DNA of 64,000 nucleotides from G963704535 sp963704535 (GCA_963704535.1 OY969916.1:9610001-9674000); one strand, 5' to 3'. Shown: positions 1 through 8,150, counted from the first letter of the stretch. Translations and numbers: made by a program. Notes: a model not told the origin generated them from the letters alone.

Positions 1-792
1 GCTTTTGTACGCCTTATTCTCATTTCGACGACCGACCGGGTAGGGCCTCTTGGCTTCGAGGGCCAGGGCGACCTGATGAACAGCCTGGCGGATGTCCGCC
101 TCGGCCAGTTCGCCGTCGATGTGCGGGCAGACAGTGTAGAGCTTGGCGAGAACAAGTACGAGTGGGCGGTCTACGCGCAAGGCGGCTGGAAGCCTTTCGA
201 CAACAGCCGCACGCTGGAGCTGACCGAGAAGCTGAACCTAAAGCCTTCTAAGGCGTGGACAGGCATCCAGTACAACTGCCAGGTTCCCGCGACGACAACT
301 CCCAAGGCTACCGTCGAGCGCCCAGCAGCACCACAGCAGCAACCGGCGTCCCGGCCTGCGATGGCCGCCCAGGTCGAGGCGCCGGTAAGGTTAGAGATGG
401 ACACCGAGCTACTCGACAGGTTGATGCAAATTGCCCCGAACACTGTAAAGAGAAAACTGGCGGAAGGCGGTCTGGAAGGTGGCCCGGAAGGTTTCAACGG
501 AAGTTCGGAAGTTAGTGTCAGCGGAAGGTCCATCGAAGCGCCTTCCAATGATACTTCCGCTGACCTTCCACTCACTCCGCAGGGTGCCCTTGAGACCATA
601 AAAGGGGCCTCGCCCGACGAAAAGCGGAAGCTCGGCAGGTCGTGGAAACTCTTTACAGAGAACGGCGGAAAGAAGGGCGAAGCAATCCTCCGGGGGTTCG
701 AGCTGAAAGACTACGGGCGCGGGTACACTCGCGGTAAAGAGCTGTTCGACGCTTGGCGGCTGCTGGTAGAGAAAGGCTTGGTGAAGAGGTAG
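1..792 (+). CDS. Hypothetical phage protein, 5' end outside window
   Basis: The reading frame is open from the first base, so the true start may lie upstream; an internal ATG at 76 would give 238 residues. The N-terminal third is a compact domain (ENKYEWAVYAQGGW). A proline/glutamine/alanine-rich linker follows at about residues 75-105, then a charged, helical C-terminus (KLGRSWKLFTENGGKKGEA). I do not recognise the family. It precedes the HNH gene by 5 bases and is probably co-transcribed with it as part of the rightward early operon. Confidence 0.6.
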   Translation, partial: AFVRLILISTTDRVGPLGFEGQGDLMNSLADVRLGQFAVDVRADSVELGENKYEWAVYAQGGWKPFDNSRTLELTEKLNLKPSKAWTGIQYNCQVPATTTPKATVERPAAPQQQPASRPAMAAQVEAPVRLEMDTELLDRLMQIAPNTVKRKLAEGGLEGGPEGFNGSSEVSVSGRSIEAPSNDTSADLPLTPQGALETIKGASPDEKRKLGRSWKLFTENGGKKGEAILRGFELKDYGRGYTRGKELFDAWRLLVEKGLVKR

Positions 793-797
793 CGCAG

Positions 798-1124
798 ATG
801 GCCCTGTTTACTAAGAACGACGCCCGATACTTCTGGTCCAGGATGCGGCGCACCCCGAATGGATGTTGGGAATGGTGCGGAAGCAAAACCAGCAAGGGCT
901 ACGGGCAGATAATGATACGCGGTAAGGTCTACGGAACGCATCGGGTAGCCTTCTACCTGACGCACGGTATCTGGCCCGAAGTCTGCCGGCATACGTGCGA
1001 TAACCCGCCCTGCTGCAATCCAGAGCACTTACTCAATGGTACACACGCCGATAACGTAGCCGATAGGGTCGCCCGAAACCGCAGCGCCAGGATAGGAAGA
1101 CCACGCCCGCCAGGTACAAAATAA
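798..1124 (+). CDS. HNH homing-type endonuclease
   Basis: A 108-residue protein of the phage HNH type. It starts with GCWEWCGS and GYGQI, then has the HNH core HRVAFYLTHG, CRHTCDNPPCCNPEHL and GTHADN. The cysteine-rich core with the CNPEHL asparagine and histidine is typical of free-standing phage HNH nucleases, which make site-specific nicks or breaks. The ATG at 798 is chosen because homology-like sequence begins there (MALFTKNDARYFW); the frame upstream is unrelated. It could be a homing endonuclease. Confidence 0.85.
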   Translation: MALFTKNDARYFWSRMRRTPNGCWEWCGSKTSKGYGQIMIRGKVYGTHRVAFYLTHGIWPEVCRHTCDNPPCCNPEHLLNGTHADNVADRVARNRSARIGRPRPPGTK

Positions 1125-1176
1125 CGCATCACAGAGGCTCAGACCGCGTTCGCCTGGGCCTTTGGTGTTCCAATGG

Positions 1177-1205
1177 TTGACTATACTATATCCAGATGAT
1201 ATACT
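1177..1205 (+). promoter_or_regulatory. Sigma-70-type early promoter P1
   Basis: TTGACT at 1177-1182 and TATACT at 1200-1205 are separated by exactly 17 bases. This is the first of six promoters with the same design. The sequence after the -10 box (TTACGGTGT) resembles the right half of the dyad seen at 3631-3649. It drives the membrane protein genes that begin at 1236. Confidence 0.75.
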
Positions 1206-1235
1206 TACGGTGTTGAGGTAATAGGGAGGCTTGAG

Positions 1236-1598
1236 ATGACCGAGCGGCTGATGCGGGCAACAGGTGTCGAGGACGCGATTAACCTACTGGTGTGGCTTAT
1301 TCTGCTCCTGACGCTGATTGTTCTGGTCGCCATCGTCATCTACGTTTGGGCGAAGTTCCACACACTGCCCGGCACGTTGAAGTTCTTCCTGGTCGCGGTA
1401 TTCCTGATTGCAGTGGCTTACTCCGCAGGGTTGTGGACGCCGCAGGGTGTAGCTAAGGCTTGGGAGAGCCTCAAAGTGGTTGCTCTCGACACCTGGCGCC
1501 GGTTCGACGGCTACACCAGGACAAACCGTACCTTGGGCGTGATGTTCCTAGCCTTGCTGGTGCCTCTGATGGCGCTGCAAGGCAGCGAGGAGGCTTAG
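1236..1598 (+). CDS. Small membrane protein, 3 predicted TM segments
   Basis: A 120-residue protein with hydrophobic segments at about residues 16-40, 48-67 and 100-115. A GGGAGG ribosome site lies 9 bases before the ATG. It is the first gene after promoter P1 and is followed with no gap by another membrane protein. I see no family signature. A role in superinfection exclusion or in anchoring a phage complex would be a guess. Confidence 0.7.
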   Translation: MTERLMRATGVEDAINLLVWLILLLTLIVLVAIVIYVWAKFHTLPGTLKFFLVAVFLIAVAYSAGLWTPQGVAKAWESLKVVALDTWRRFDGYTRTNRTLGVMFLALLVPLMALQGSEEA

Positions 1599-1799
1599 AT
1601 GCTACGGCAGATGAAGCGGGCGCTGGTCGAGCTGCTGACTGCGCTATGGGGCAGCGTCATCTGCGGGCTGCTGGTGGTTGCTACCGCCAGGTACGACTGG
1701 CAGAACGACCGGCTCGGCGGCGTGGTCCTGCTGGCAATTACCGTCACCGCCCTGTGGGAGATGACCCTGTGGTTCTACCCACGACGACGCAAGCGATAG
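1599..1799 (+). CDS. Small membrane protein, 2 predicted TM segments
   Basis: A 66-residue protein with two hydrophobic helices (residues about 10-28 and 39-58) and a basic C-terminus (YPRRRKR), which suggests a cytoplasmic tail. It abuts the stop codon of the preceding gene, so translation is probably coupled. The function is unknown. Confidence 0.65.
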   Translation: MLRQMKRALVELLTALWGSVICGLLVVATARYDWQNDRLGGVVLLAITVTALWEMTLWFYPRRRKR

Positions 1800-1814
1800 G
1801 GAGGGCATAAAGCT

Positions 1815-2975
1815 ATGCAAAACTGGACAAGGGAGAGACGCCAGAGCTTCTGGATACACCTCACATTCGTGCTCGTTCCCGCGCTCTCGGCTGTCGTGGC
1901 GGCCTTCGACCTATGGGCAACGATTTTCGGTTCCTGGCTGTTCTCGGCGCCTCTGGTGGTCGCCGTCGAGGGCGTCGCGGGGATGGGGTTCTACCTCAAG
2001 CTCCGCAGGATAGACAGCCCCTTCGTGACCGCCCGGCACTTCATCCCGGTCATCTCCATCAGTTCGCTTGGGTATATGCTCTGGTGGTATCTGGACAGCA
2101 TCGGCAAGCCGCCCTCGGTCGCCATCGGCGTTACGGCGTTTGTCGTGGTCCTGTTCGGCGGCCTGTTCGTGGCCTGTATCCGCAAGCTGGAGGCCCTGGT
2201 GATTGACCCGCTCCAGGCCGCTGAGGAGAAGATGGAGCAGGATGCCGAGGCCGTCATCGCACCGCTGCGCGAGCATACCGTCCGTGCTAAGAAGATACGG
2301 CAGATGACAGAGCAGGTCCGCGAGTTGGAGACCCCCGGCTTTGTAATGCCACCGGCCTTGGCGCTCGACGACGTGAGGGCGCTGCTCGACGAGGCGCTAC
2401 CTAAGCTGCTGCCGGCCCCCGACGACGGGAGGATTGCCCGGCTGCTTGACCGCATTGAGCAGAACAACAAGGCTCAGCAGGCACTGCTGGAGGAGACGGG
2501 GGACCTGCGCGAGCGCCTGGCGATGGCAAGCGACCTTCTGGAGCAGGTTCAAGCTGACCTCAAGGCTGAGCGTGCGGTTACTGGTAAGCTGCGAGCTGAG
2601 CTGGAGACGACGCGCCGGCAGGCCCTCGACAACACGGTCCCGCTGACGGTCAAGGGTCCGGTCACGGTGGATGGCCCGGCGATTGAGCTGGTGCCGATGG
2701 ACGGGAGTGCGAATGGAAGCGTCAATGGGCACGGAGGCTTCACACCACGTACCGAGCCGACTGTGGTGGCGCCCGCACACTTCGACGCGCAACCGACCGT
2801 GGCCGCTTCCGTAGAGGACCCACCGAGAACAGGGGTCACTGTAACGACCTGTGAGGTCTGTGGCCTGGGGTCGCTAGATGCCACTGAGAAGGGTATCGCT
2901 GGCCGGTCGAAGTGGAAGACGGCATTCAATGGGAGGTACGCCTGCCGCACCTGCCGAGAGGGCTATAAGGCATAG
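1815..2975 (+). CDS. Membrane protein with coiled coil and C-terminal zinc ribbon
   Basis: A 386-residue protein with four hydrophobic segments in residues about 13-120. A long charged coiled coil follows (about 135-280; heptad-rich EEKMEQDAEAV and LKAERAVTGKLRAELE). A variable threonine/proline linker leads to a C-terminal four-cysteine ribbon (CEVCGLG ... CRTCREGY). It is the third membrane gene after P1. The layout, a membrane anchor plus a long stalk and a metal-binding tip facing the cytoplasm, suggests a scaffold for a nucleic-acid or protein complex at the membrane. The function is not recognised. Confidence 0.7.
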   Translation: MQNWTRERRQSFWIHLTFVLVPALSAVVAAFDLWATIFGSWLFSAPLVVAVEGVAGMGFYLKLRRIDSPFVTARHFIPVISISSLGYMLWWYLDSIGKPPSVAIGVTAFVVVLFGGLFVACIRKLEALVIDPLQAAEEKMEQDAEAVIAPLREHTVRAKKIRQMTEQVRELETPGFVMPPALALDDVRALLDEALPKLLPAPDDGRIARLLDRIEQNNKAQQALLEETGDLRERLAMASDLLEQVQADLKAERAVTGKLRAELETTRRQALDNTVPLTVKGPVTVDGPAIELVPMDGSANGSVNGHGGFTPRTEPTVVAPAHFDAQPTVAASVEDPPRTGVTVTTCEVCGLGSLDATEKGIAGRSKWKTAFNGRYACRTCREGYKA

Positions 2976-3005
2976 AGACGCCTCAAACTGAATACTCTTT
3001 CGCGG

Positions 3006-3040
3006 GCCGCCTTGGGGGAGACCTGGGGCGGCTTCTTGTT
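3006..3040 (+). terminator. Terminator-like hairpin
   Basis: GCCGCC (3006-3011) pairs with GGCGGC (3027-3032) and is followed by TTCTTGTT. It lies between the membrane operon and the HNH gene at 3053, so it would end or attenuate transcription from P1. Confidence 0.4.
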
Positions 3041-3052
3041 GCCGAGGTTGGT

Positions 3053-3613
3053 ATGGCTAGTAGGGTCAAGGACCTGACAGGTAGGACATTCAGTAAACTG
3101 ACCGTTATCGAGCAGGACGGTTGGTATATAGAACCTGGAAGCGGCAGACGCAAGGCACAATGGCGCTGCTTGTGCGCCTGCGGTGCGGAGGTGACGGTCG
3201 AGGGTAGACAACTGACGCGAGGTAAGGCAACTTCGTGTGGTTGTTTCAGGCGCGGCTTGGCTGCCGACCGCATAAAGCGCGACCAGTTGGCGGGGAAGCA
3301 GCACGTTACGATAAGCCTATCGCAGCAGATATGGCAAGCCAAGTATAGAGCAGAGCGCAACGGAAAACCTTTCGAGTTGACGCACGAAGAGTTTTCTGCA
3401 ATCCGCACTAGCCCCTGTGCGATGTGTGGCTTTGATGAAGGACCCGTCTCGATTGACCGCATCGACAGCGAGAAGGGATACACCTTAGACAACGTACAGC
3501 CGCTGTGCCGGATGTGCCAAGTTATCAAGTCAGCATTTCCCGCTGAACTGCTCAAGCGACACATTCGACGCATAGTACACCACCAAGGCCACCACGAGTT
3601 ATCGGGTGGTTGA
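3053..3613 (+). CDS. HNH endonuclease with N-terminal zinc/DNA-binding module
   Basis: A 186-residue protein. Its N-terminal half has the module common in phage HNH proteins: LTGRTFSKLTV, then WRCLCACGAEV and SCGCFRRG, with four cysteines likely binding zinc. The C-terminal half is an HNH-type core: CAMCGF, IDRIDSEKGYTLDNVQPLC, RMCQVIK. Such proteins are usually mobile homing nucleases. Its stop overlaps promoter P2 (-35 box at 3610), so the downstream operon starts inside the end of this gene. Confidence 0.85.
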   Translation: MASRVKDLTGRTFSKLTVIEQDGWYIEPGSGRRKAQWRCLCACGAEVTVEGRQLTRGKATSCGCFRRGLAADRIKRDQLAGKQHVTISLSQQIWQAKYRAERNGKPFELTHEEFSAIRTSPCAMCGFDEGPVSIDRIDSEKGYTLDNVQPLCRMCQVIKSAFPAELLKRHIRRIVHHQGHHELSGG

Positions 3614-3649
3614 CGGAGCTATCTATTGATGATACACTATCGGTGTATC
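3610..3649 (+). promoter_or_regulatory. Early promoter P2 with perfect operator dyad
   Basis: TTGACG (3610-3615), 17 bases, TACACT (3633-3638). The -10 box lies inside a perfect dyad, GATACAC at 3631-3637 and GTGTATC at 3643-3649, spaced by 5 bases. A repressor bound here would block RNA polymerase directly. The same half-site is visible in weaker form at the other early promoters. Confidence 0.8.
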
Positions 3650-3709
3650 GGGGAGACATCCCCAAGCCCAAGGACATAGCTGCATAAGAAATGACTGAGG
3701 AGGTCAAAC

Positions 3710-4684
3710 GTGACGACAGGCAGCACTTTCAACCCGCGAGCGTTCGTCGGCAGCCGCAAGAACACCGACGACAAGCCGAAGCGGCGTCGGGGCTTCGACT
3801 ACAGCAAAGTCCTGCTCCCCAAGGTGCAGATACCCTTCCAAATCACTGATGTTCTGGAGGTCGAGGACAAAACCTACGGCAAGCCGCAGGACAACTTCCT
3901 CAAAATCCAGTTCGTCATCATCGGCATCGTCCCCGGCGCGGAGAATGCCACGACCAAGGCCGAGCAGGACGCCTTCTGTGCTCGCGGTCACGGTATCCGC
4001 CGCTCGGTCGAGGTTCGCCCGGCCTGTACGCCTCCCGGACGCCGGAAGAACAAGGAGACCGGGAAGTATGAGACCCTCAACCCCAGCGGTCTGTACGTGG
4101 CCCTGTGCGAGCTGATTAACAACGGCGAGCCGCTCACCGACGAGCAGATGGGCCTGCTGAGCGATGCCGAGTTGAAGGCGTTTATGGCGAAGTGGAACGC
4201 CGAGAACCCCGACGACAAGGTGAGCGACCTGCGCGAAGCCCAGGACCTGCACTCCAGCATCGTCGTCGGCCAGCACCTTGAGCGCATCAAGGCCGAGAAG
4301 CCGTTCGTCTATGTGACGCCGGCCATCAAGACCAAGGTGAACGAGCGCGGCCAGGCCATCAAGGACCAGGAGACCGGCAAGCCCATCCAGTACAACCGCT
4401 TCCCCAAGATTGACGCGCTCATTCCGCCTGAGCTGGTCGAGGCGCTGGGCCTGGTCCCGTACCGCCCCTACCCGGACCCCCGCACGCTCGGTGAGCCGAC
4501 CATTCTCTGCGAGCGCTGCGAGACGCGGGAGCTGCACGGCTACGAGAACTACGAGGGCACCTGGGTCACTCAGGACGAGGCGATTGCCCACGCCGTCGAG
4601 AACTACGGCGGCAAGTTCTGCGGCCTCTGCATCCGCGACATCAAGGCCGAGGCCGAGAACGGCAGCGACGACGGCGACTTCTAG
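3710..4684 (+). CDS. Phage early protein with zinc ribbon and acidic tail; possible ssDNA-binding protein
   Basis: A 324-residue protein starting at GTG 3710 after a good GAGG site. A basic N-terminus (KPKRRRGF) precedes a domain that begins KVLLPKVQIPFQITDVLEVEDKTYG and continues with KIQFVIIGIV, which could be an OB-like beta barrel. Near the C-terminus a four-cysteine ribbon (CERC ... CGLC) is followed by an acidic end, GSDDGDF. Acidic aromatic tails are typical of single-stranded DNA-binding proteins, and this is the first gene of the P2 operon ahead of the primase and helicase. The SSB assignment is inference; I do not recognise the family. Confidence 0.6.
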   Translation: MTTGSTFNPRAFVGSRKNTDDKPKRRRGFDYSKVLLPKVQIPFQITDVLEVEDKTYGKPQDNFLKIQFVIIGIVPGAENATTKAEQDAFCARGHGIRRSVEVRPACTPPGRRKNKETGKYETLNPSGLYVALCELINNGEPLTDEQMGLLSDAELKAFMAKWNAENPDDKVSDLREAQDLHSSIVVGQHLERIKAEKPFVYVTPAIKTKVNERGQAIKDQETGKPIQYNRFPKIDALIPPELVEALGLVPYRPYPDPRTLGEPTILCERCETRELHGYENYEGTWVTQDEAIAHAVENYGGKFCGLCIRDIKAEAENGSDDGDF

Positions 4685-4775
4685 GCTGACCACTTCCACC
4701 TGATGCCGTGTGAGTGAGTTGAGTAGGGGGCCAGCTCCGGGGATAGCCCTGGTGTCGGCCCCCTTTGAGGCCCAT

Positions 4776-5261
4776 ATGTACGACCGAGAAGCACAACTGA
4801 TAATCGAGGACCTGGGCATCGGGAAGATGCGCTTCGAGTTCGAGTGGTATGCAGGAGCGGTCGTACCCGGCACGAAGCGCACCGTTGGCTTTAGCACCAC
4901 CAAGGATGACGGTATTACGACGCTGATACAGGTCGCCTGCGGACGCGCTTACCGGAAGGTGATGCGGACCCTGGCCCACGAACTCCGGCACTCGTGGCAG
5001 AGCCATACCGGCGTCTACGTCGTCAGGAGTGGGCAGTGCATCTGGCGCGGCTCCTCGTTTGTGGCGCAGCCGGCCAAGTGGAAAGACTTCGACCCGGTGC
5101 GGATGGCGTCGCGAGACTACGACCGCTACAGGAACCAGCCACACGAGGCAGACGCCCGCGCATACGCGGATGACGCCTACACGCGGCTCTTCGAGGGGCG
5201 GGAGCCTCAGCGCCGGCAGCCGGCCCGCAACGTGTCGAAGCTCGACGATATGTTCCTGTGA
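4776..5261 (+). CDS. Zinc-metallopeptidase-like protein
   Basis: A 161-residue protein from ATG 4776, which has GAGG five bases upstream; a GTG at 4710 would add 22 residues. The motif TLAHELRHSWQ has the HExxH-like arrangement (HELRH), and NQPHEADARAYADD supplies a downstream glutamate as in SprT- or M78-like peptidases. It ends in KLDDMFL, very like the SLADLFL end of the protein at 17477-18007, so both may dock on the same partner. The substrate is unknown. Confidence 0.65.
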   Translation: MYDREAQLIIEDLGIGKMRFEFEWYAGAVVPGTKRTVGFSTTKDDGITTLIQVACGRAYRKVMRTLAHELRHSWQSHTGVYVVRSGQCIWRGSSFVAQPAKWKDFDPVRMASRDYDRYRNQPHEADARAYADDAYTRLFEGREPQRRQPARNVSKLDDMFL

Positions 5262-5279
5262 GTTCCAATTTTGGCACTC
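5260..5279 (+). repeat. AATTTT-loop hairpin element, copy a
   Basis: GAGTTCC, AATTTT, GGCACTC forms a 7-base stem with one mismatch around a six-base AATTTT loop. It overlaps the stop of the metallopeptidase gene and lies 19 bases before the next start. The same element recurs at 16174, 32161, 34593, 52516 and, in part, 54831. Confidence 0.65.
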
Positions 5280-5297
5280 AGTCTGTGAGGTTCTGAT

Positions 5298-5504
5298 ATG
5301 ACCACTGAGGAGTTCTTGACGGCTTTCCTAGAGTATCTGGCCCGCCGAGGCTACCTACTCGCCAGGGAGCAGGAGCAGCAGCTCTTCTTGTCCTCGCTCC
5401 AGGTCATCTCCCCTGAGCAGCGCGAGCGGCTGGTGCGGGAGTTCTCCATCGACTTTGCGAGTGTCCGCACGTCGGGCACCCGCGTACAGGAGCAAAGCCA
5501 GTGA
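5298..5504 (+). CDS. Small hypothetical protein
   Basis: A 68-residue, mostly helical, charged protein (FLEYLARRGYLLAREQEQQ). It overlaps the next start by 4 bases (GTGA), which indicates translational coupling. No known family. Confidence 0.6.
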   Translation: MTTEEFLTAFLEYLARRGYLLAREQEQQLFLSSLQVISPEQRERLVREFSIDFASVRTSGTRVQEQSQ

Positions 5505-5872
5505 ACGAGCAAAAGTACGAGCAGACTACCATACACCTCCCGAACGGGAGGCCCCTCAGCATCGGAGTGCCGGTTCTGGAGGCAAAGCGGCCCTCTCTGG
5601 AGGCGCTGTTCGAGCAGATGTATCGGGAGCAGCCCCGCAAGTATGCCGCCCACCAGCCGGGGGGCCGCAAGCCGGGCGCCATCACCTGTATCATCTGCCA
5701 GCAGTCGGCGGGCACGCTCGTCAAGGTGCAGCATCCGCAGACGCACGAGTTCCACTATGTCCACGCCGACTGCGGCAGGGACGTGGCCGCTCAGCGGATG
5801 AACCGCATCACCAAGCTGATGCGCGAGGCCAGCAAGCTCCAGAGCCGCAAGGGGAAGCGCGGGCGTCGGTAG
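5501..5872 (+). CDS. Small zinc-finger-like protein
   Basis: A 123-residue protein starting at GTG 5501. It contains CIICQQSAG, then FHYVHADCGRD, a Cys2/His-Cys pattern likely to bind one zinc ion. The C-terminus is strongly basic (KLQSRKGKRGRR). A nucleic-acid-binding role is plausible. The family is not recognised. Confidence 0.6.
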   Translation: MNEQKYEQTTIHLPNGRPLSIGVPVLEAKRPSLEALFEQMYREQPRKYAAHQPGGRKPGAITCIICQQSAGTLVKVQHPQTHEFHYVHADCGRDVAAQRMNRITKLMREASKLQSRKGKRGRR

Positions 5873-5896
5873 TCGAATAACTGGATACATTCTATG

Positions 5897-5955
5897 GGCG
5901 GGTGGGCCTCGGTGCTCCTCAGCGCCGGTGGTCTGCCCGCCTTTCGTGTTTTGGA
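5897..5955 (+). terminator. Terminator-like hairpin
   Basis: GGCGGG (5897-5902) pairs with CCCGCC (5936-5941) across a long loop and is followed by TTTCGTGTTTT. It separates the gene ending at 5872 from the gene starting at 5963 and could act as a partial terminator. Confidence 0.35.
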
Positions 5956-5962
5956 GGACCCT

Positions 5963-6196
5963 ATGGCGACCGCACAGAACCGCAACTGGAAGTATCACGT
6001 CGGGCAGAGCGGCATCGTCAGCGAAATACATCTATGTGCCGGCCAGCACGTCCAGGTCACTGACCTGCTCCCTGGCGTAGAGGAACCGGGCTACATCGTG
6101 TCCCCGGTTGACCGCCTGGGCCGGAGCTACTTCTGGCTCAGGGAGAGCGAGCTATTGGCAGAGAGGGCCGTCAACGATGATACCCATCGGAACTAG
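5963..6196 (+). CDS. Hypothetical protein
   Basis: A 77-residue protein. The ATG at 5963 is preferred to the upstream ATG at 5894 because GGAGG lies 6 bases before it and the upstream part encodes the hairpin. It reads as a small beta-rich domain (GYIVSPVDRLGRSYFWLRESEL), SH3-like in appearance. The function is unknown. Confidence 0.6.
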   Translation: MATAQNRNWKYHVGQSGIVSEIHLCAGQHVQVTDLLPGVEEPGYIVSPVDRLGRSYFWLRESELLAERAVNDDTHRN

Positions 6197-6203
6197 GAGT
6201 TTA

Positions 6204-6713
6204 ATGTACGGGGCGCACCAGTTTCTGCTCCATCCCTTGTTCGTAGCGCTCGCCTGGTGGAAGCTGTTCGGCTTCCCGAAGGACATCCGGCTATGGGTGG
6301 CGTTCTTCGTCCACGACATCGGGTACTGGGGCTGCCCCAATATGGACGGTTACGAGGGCCAGAGGCACCCTGAGCTTGGCGCCTACCTGATGGGGAAGCT
6401 GTTCGGTCAGGAGTGGGCCTCTTTCACGGCACGTCACAGCCGCAGCTACGCCAAGTTGGAGAGGCTGCCGGTGAGCGGCCTGTGTGCAGCCGATAAGCTG
6501 GTGATGGCTATCGAGCCTCGGTGTCTCTACTGCCTGCGGGTGCGTCTCACTGGTGAATGGCGTGAGTACGCAGAGGTCGGCGGCTACGGCGACGACTTCG
6601 ACGCCTGGTACAGTCATACGCGGGAGGTGCTCCGAGAGCAGGCCCACGACATTGCTGACCAGATACGCTACGGAACCGGCGACCTGCACACCGCGATGAC
6701 ACCCAATGGTTGA
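6204..6713 (+). CDS. HD-domain phosphohydrolase-like protein
   Basis: A 169-residue protein. The start at ATG 6204 follows AGGAG and the stop of the previous gene. It has the HD-type metal site: the histidine in HPLFVALAWW, the HD pair in FFVHDIGYWG, HPELGAYLM and TARHSRSY. This helical family usually hydrolyses nucleotides or phosphodiesters; a phage enzyme of this type could act on dNTPs or a signalling nucleotide. The substrate cannot be read from sequence. Confidence 0.7.
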   Translation: MYGAHQFLLHPLFVALAWWKLFGFPKDIRLWVAFFVHDIGYWGCPNMDGYEGQRHPELGAYLMGKLFGQEWASFTARHSRSYAKLERLPVSGLCAADKLVMAIEPRCLYCLRVRLTGEWREYAEVGGYGDDFDAWYSHTREVLREQAHDIADQIRYGTGDLHTAMTPNG

Positions 6714-6750
6714 CGCGCTGGTACTCCTATGATACACTTTTAATGTATTA
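6710..6750 (+). promoter_or_regulatory. Early promoter P3
   Basis: TTGACG (6710-6715), 17 bases, TACACT (6733-6738). The -10 box again lies in a dyad, ATACA and TGTAT, spaced by seven bases. The -35 box overlaps the end of the HD gene. It drives the membrane-protein and primase operon from 6795. Confidence 0.75.
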
Positions 6751-6794
6751 TAAAGACACGGTTCAGTTGATGAAAGGATTACCGGAGCACCGAG

Positions 6795-7064
6795 ATGTTT
6801 ACCGCACTGATGGTCCAGTTTCTTATCACATACATTTTAACTGGCAACGCTTTGGGCCTACTCCTCGTCGCCTACCTGCGCCTTCGCTACGGTAAACCCG
6901 ATGCTTCGGCAATGGTCGAGATACTGGTGATGTGGGACGGGGTGGCGCTCATCGGCACGGTGCTGTCCCTGCTGATGGTCGCCCTCGTCCCACCGGAGAT
7001 GTTTCTGGACTTGGGACGTGCTCTGCTGGCGCTGTCTCGCAGCGTGTCCTGGTTCTCGCTATAG
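6795..7064 (+). CDS. Small membrane protein
   Basis: An 89-residue protein with hydrophobic segments at about residues 4-28 and 42-68. It is the first gene after P3 and lies 11 bases before the next membrane gene. The family is unknown. Confidence 0.65.
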   Translation: MFTALMVQFLITYILTGNALGLLLVAYLRLRYGKPDASAMVEILVMWDGVALIGTVLSLLMVALVPPEMFLDLGRALLALSRSVSWFSL

Positions 7065-7075
7065 GAGGTTCTTCG

Positions 7076-7477
7076 ATGTTCAGTCTGGCGTTTCTGAACC
7101 CGGCCCTGGCCGGCGAGTACCGTGGCTTCGCCGCCGTGATGGTGCTACTCTCCGTGCTCTTCCTGGTCTTCAACGTCTGGTACTCTTTCCGCCTCTCGGA
7201 GCAGCGCCTCCTGAGCCGGCTGAACGACCTACAGCGCGTTGTCTACCTGATGCAGACCGGGCGGCTACTGGAGGCCACCACACCGCCGATGCGCCTCAAC
7301 ACGGTGGGGTATATCCTCGGCTACTTCGCGCTCGGCTACATCGGTATGATGCTCTTCGGCGGCGAGCTGTCCCTGCTGTGGGGCGTGCTCTTCGCTCTGG
7401 CCGCCCTGCTGCTGGCTGGCCTCCTTGGCGGTCTAATCTTCACCGCCAGGTTCCAGCCGATGTTCCGCCGCAGCTAA
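7076..7477 (+). CDS. Membrane protein, paralogue of the next gene
   Basis: A 133-residue protein from ATG 7076, with AGGAGG upstream. It opens with FLNPALAGEYRG, the same block as the protein at 7559, and has an N-terminal hydrophobic helix (about 16-36) plus two close helices near the C-terminus (about 83-125). The shared opening and similar layout indicate a duplication. The function is unknown. Confidence 0.65.
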   Translation: MFSLAFLNPALAGEYRGFAAVMVLLSVLFLVFNVWYSFRLSEQRLLSRLNDLQRVVYLMQTGRLLEATTPPMRLNTVGYILGYFALGYIGMMLFGGELSLLWGVLFALAALLLAGLLGGLIFTARFQPMFRRS

Positions 7478-7501
7478 CGAGAGCTGGCTTTTGGTGGAGT
7501 A

Positions 7502-7539
7502 GGCGCGGTGACGCGGGACACTTCTCTCGTGTCACCGCC
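7502..7539 (+). promoter_or_regulatory. Intergenic hairpin between paralogous membrane genes
   Basis: GGCGCGGTGAC (7502-7512) can pair with GTCACCGCC (7531-7539) around a short loop. There is no T-run after it, so an mRNA-stabilising or attenuating structure is more likely than a terminator. Confidence 0.35.
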
Positions 7540-7558
7540 TATCATATGAGGTACAACC

Positions 7559-7948
7559 GTGAACCTGGATTTTCTCAACCCTGCGTTGGCCGCCCAGTAC
7601 CCGATGTTCCACAATCTTGTGCTCATTGCGATGGTCGTCAGCTTCTTCACCGCTGTCATCACCGCCTACAACGCCGCCGTCGCCGGCCAGGACCCGCCCC
7701 CATCCTGGGGCCGCACTCTGTTCCTCTGGCTGCCGCTGACCTACAACGTCCTGGCAGCCGGGTGGGCCTGGTGGCTGGTGCCGGTCCTGGGCCTGGTGGC
7801 CGCCTTCGGTATGAGTGCCGTAGGCATCCTGATTGCCAACCTGACCGGGAACACCCCTGAGATACGCAGGACCCGCGCCCTGCTGGGTGCCATCCGCAGT
7901 GCGAACACGGCCCAGGCCCGACATCGGCAGAACCGCACGATGGAATAG
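7559..7948 (+). CDS. Membrane protein, paralogue of the previous gene
   Basis: A 129-residue protein starting at GTG 7559. It begins MNLDFLNPALAAQYPMF, matching the FLNPALA opening of the upstream gene. Hydrophobic segments lie at about residues 20-40, 55-75 and 78-98, with a basic C-terminus. The family is unknown; it is one of a tandem paralogue pair. Confidence 0.6.
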   Translation: MNLDFLNPALAAQYPMFHNLVLIAMVVSFFTAVITAYNAAVAGQDPPPSWGRTLFLWLPLTYNVLAAGWAWWLVPVLGLVAAFGMSAVGILIANLTGNTPEIRRTRALLGAIRSANTAQARHRQNRTME

Positions 7949-7985
7949 AGCCACCACCTGAGCTGAAAGAGGGGAGGAGGTGTCG

Positions 7986-8150
7986 ATGTATCGCAAAGAA
8001 ATCGTCTACGACCGGGAGAGCCGGGACTATGCTATGTACCTGGACGGCGAGCTGGTCGGGTTTGCACGCACCTACCACGAGGCTGAGGTCACACTCGACC
8101 AGCTCGTCTTCGAGCTTATGAGCGGCCAATACTGGCGGGAGAGTGCGTGA
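7986..8150 (+). CDS. Small conserved-type protein (YDRE...LDGELVGFARTY)
   Basis: A 54-residue protein with GGGGAGGAG 8 bases upstream of its ATG. The sequence EIVYDRESRDYAMYLDGELVGFARTY resembles a short hypothetical protein I recall as common in Chloroflexota genomes and elements. It probably forms a small beta-alpha fold. The next gene starts inside its stop codon (TGATG), so the two are coupled. Its role is unknown. Confidence 0.65.
   Translation: MYRKEIVYDRESRDYAMYLDGELVGFARTYHEAEVTLDQLVFELMSGQYWRESA

Noticed and set aside
3704..4903. 399-codon minus-strand frame
   Set aside because: Opposite to a well-supported early gene with a ribosome site and promoter; low-complexity valine/leucine-rich translation typical of a shadow frame.
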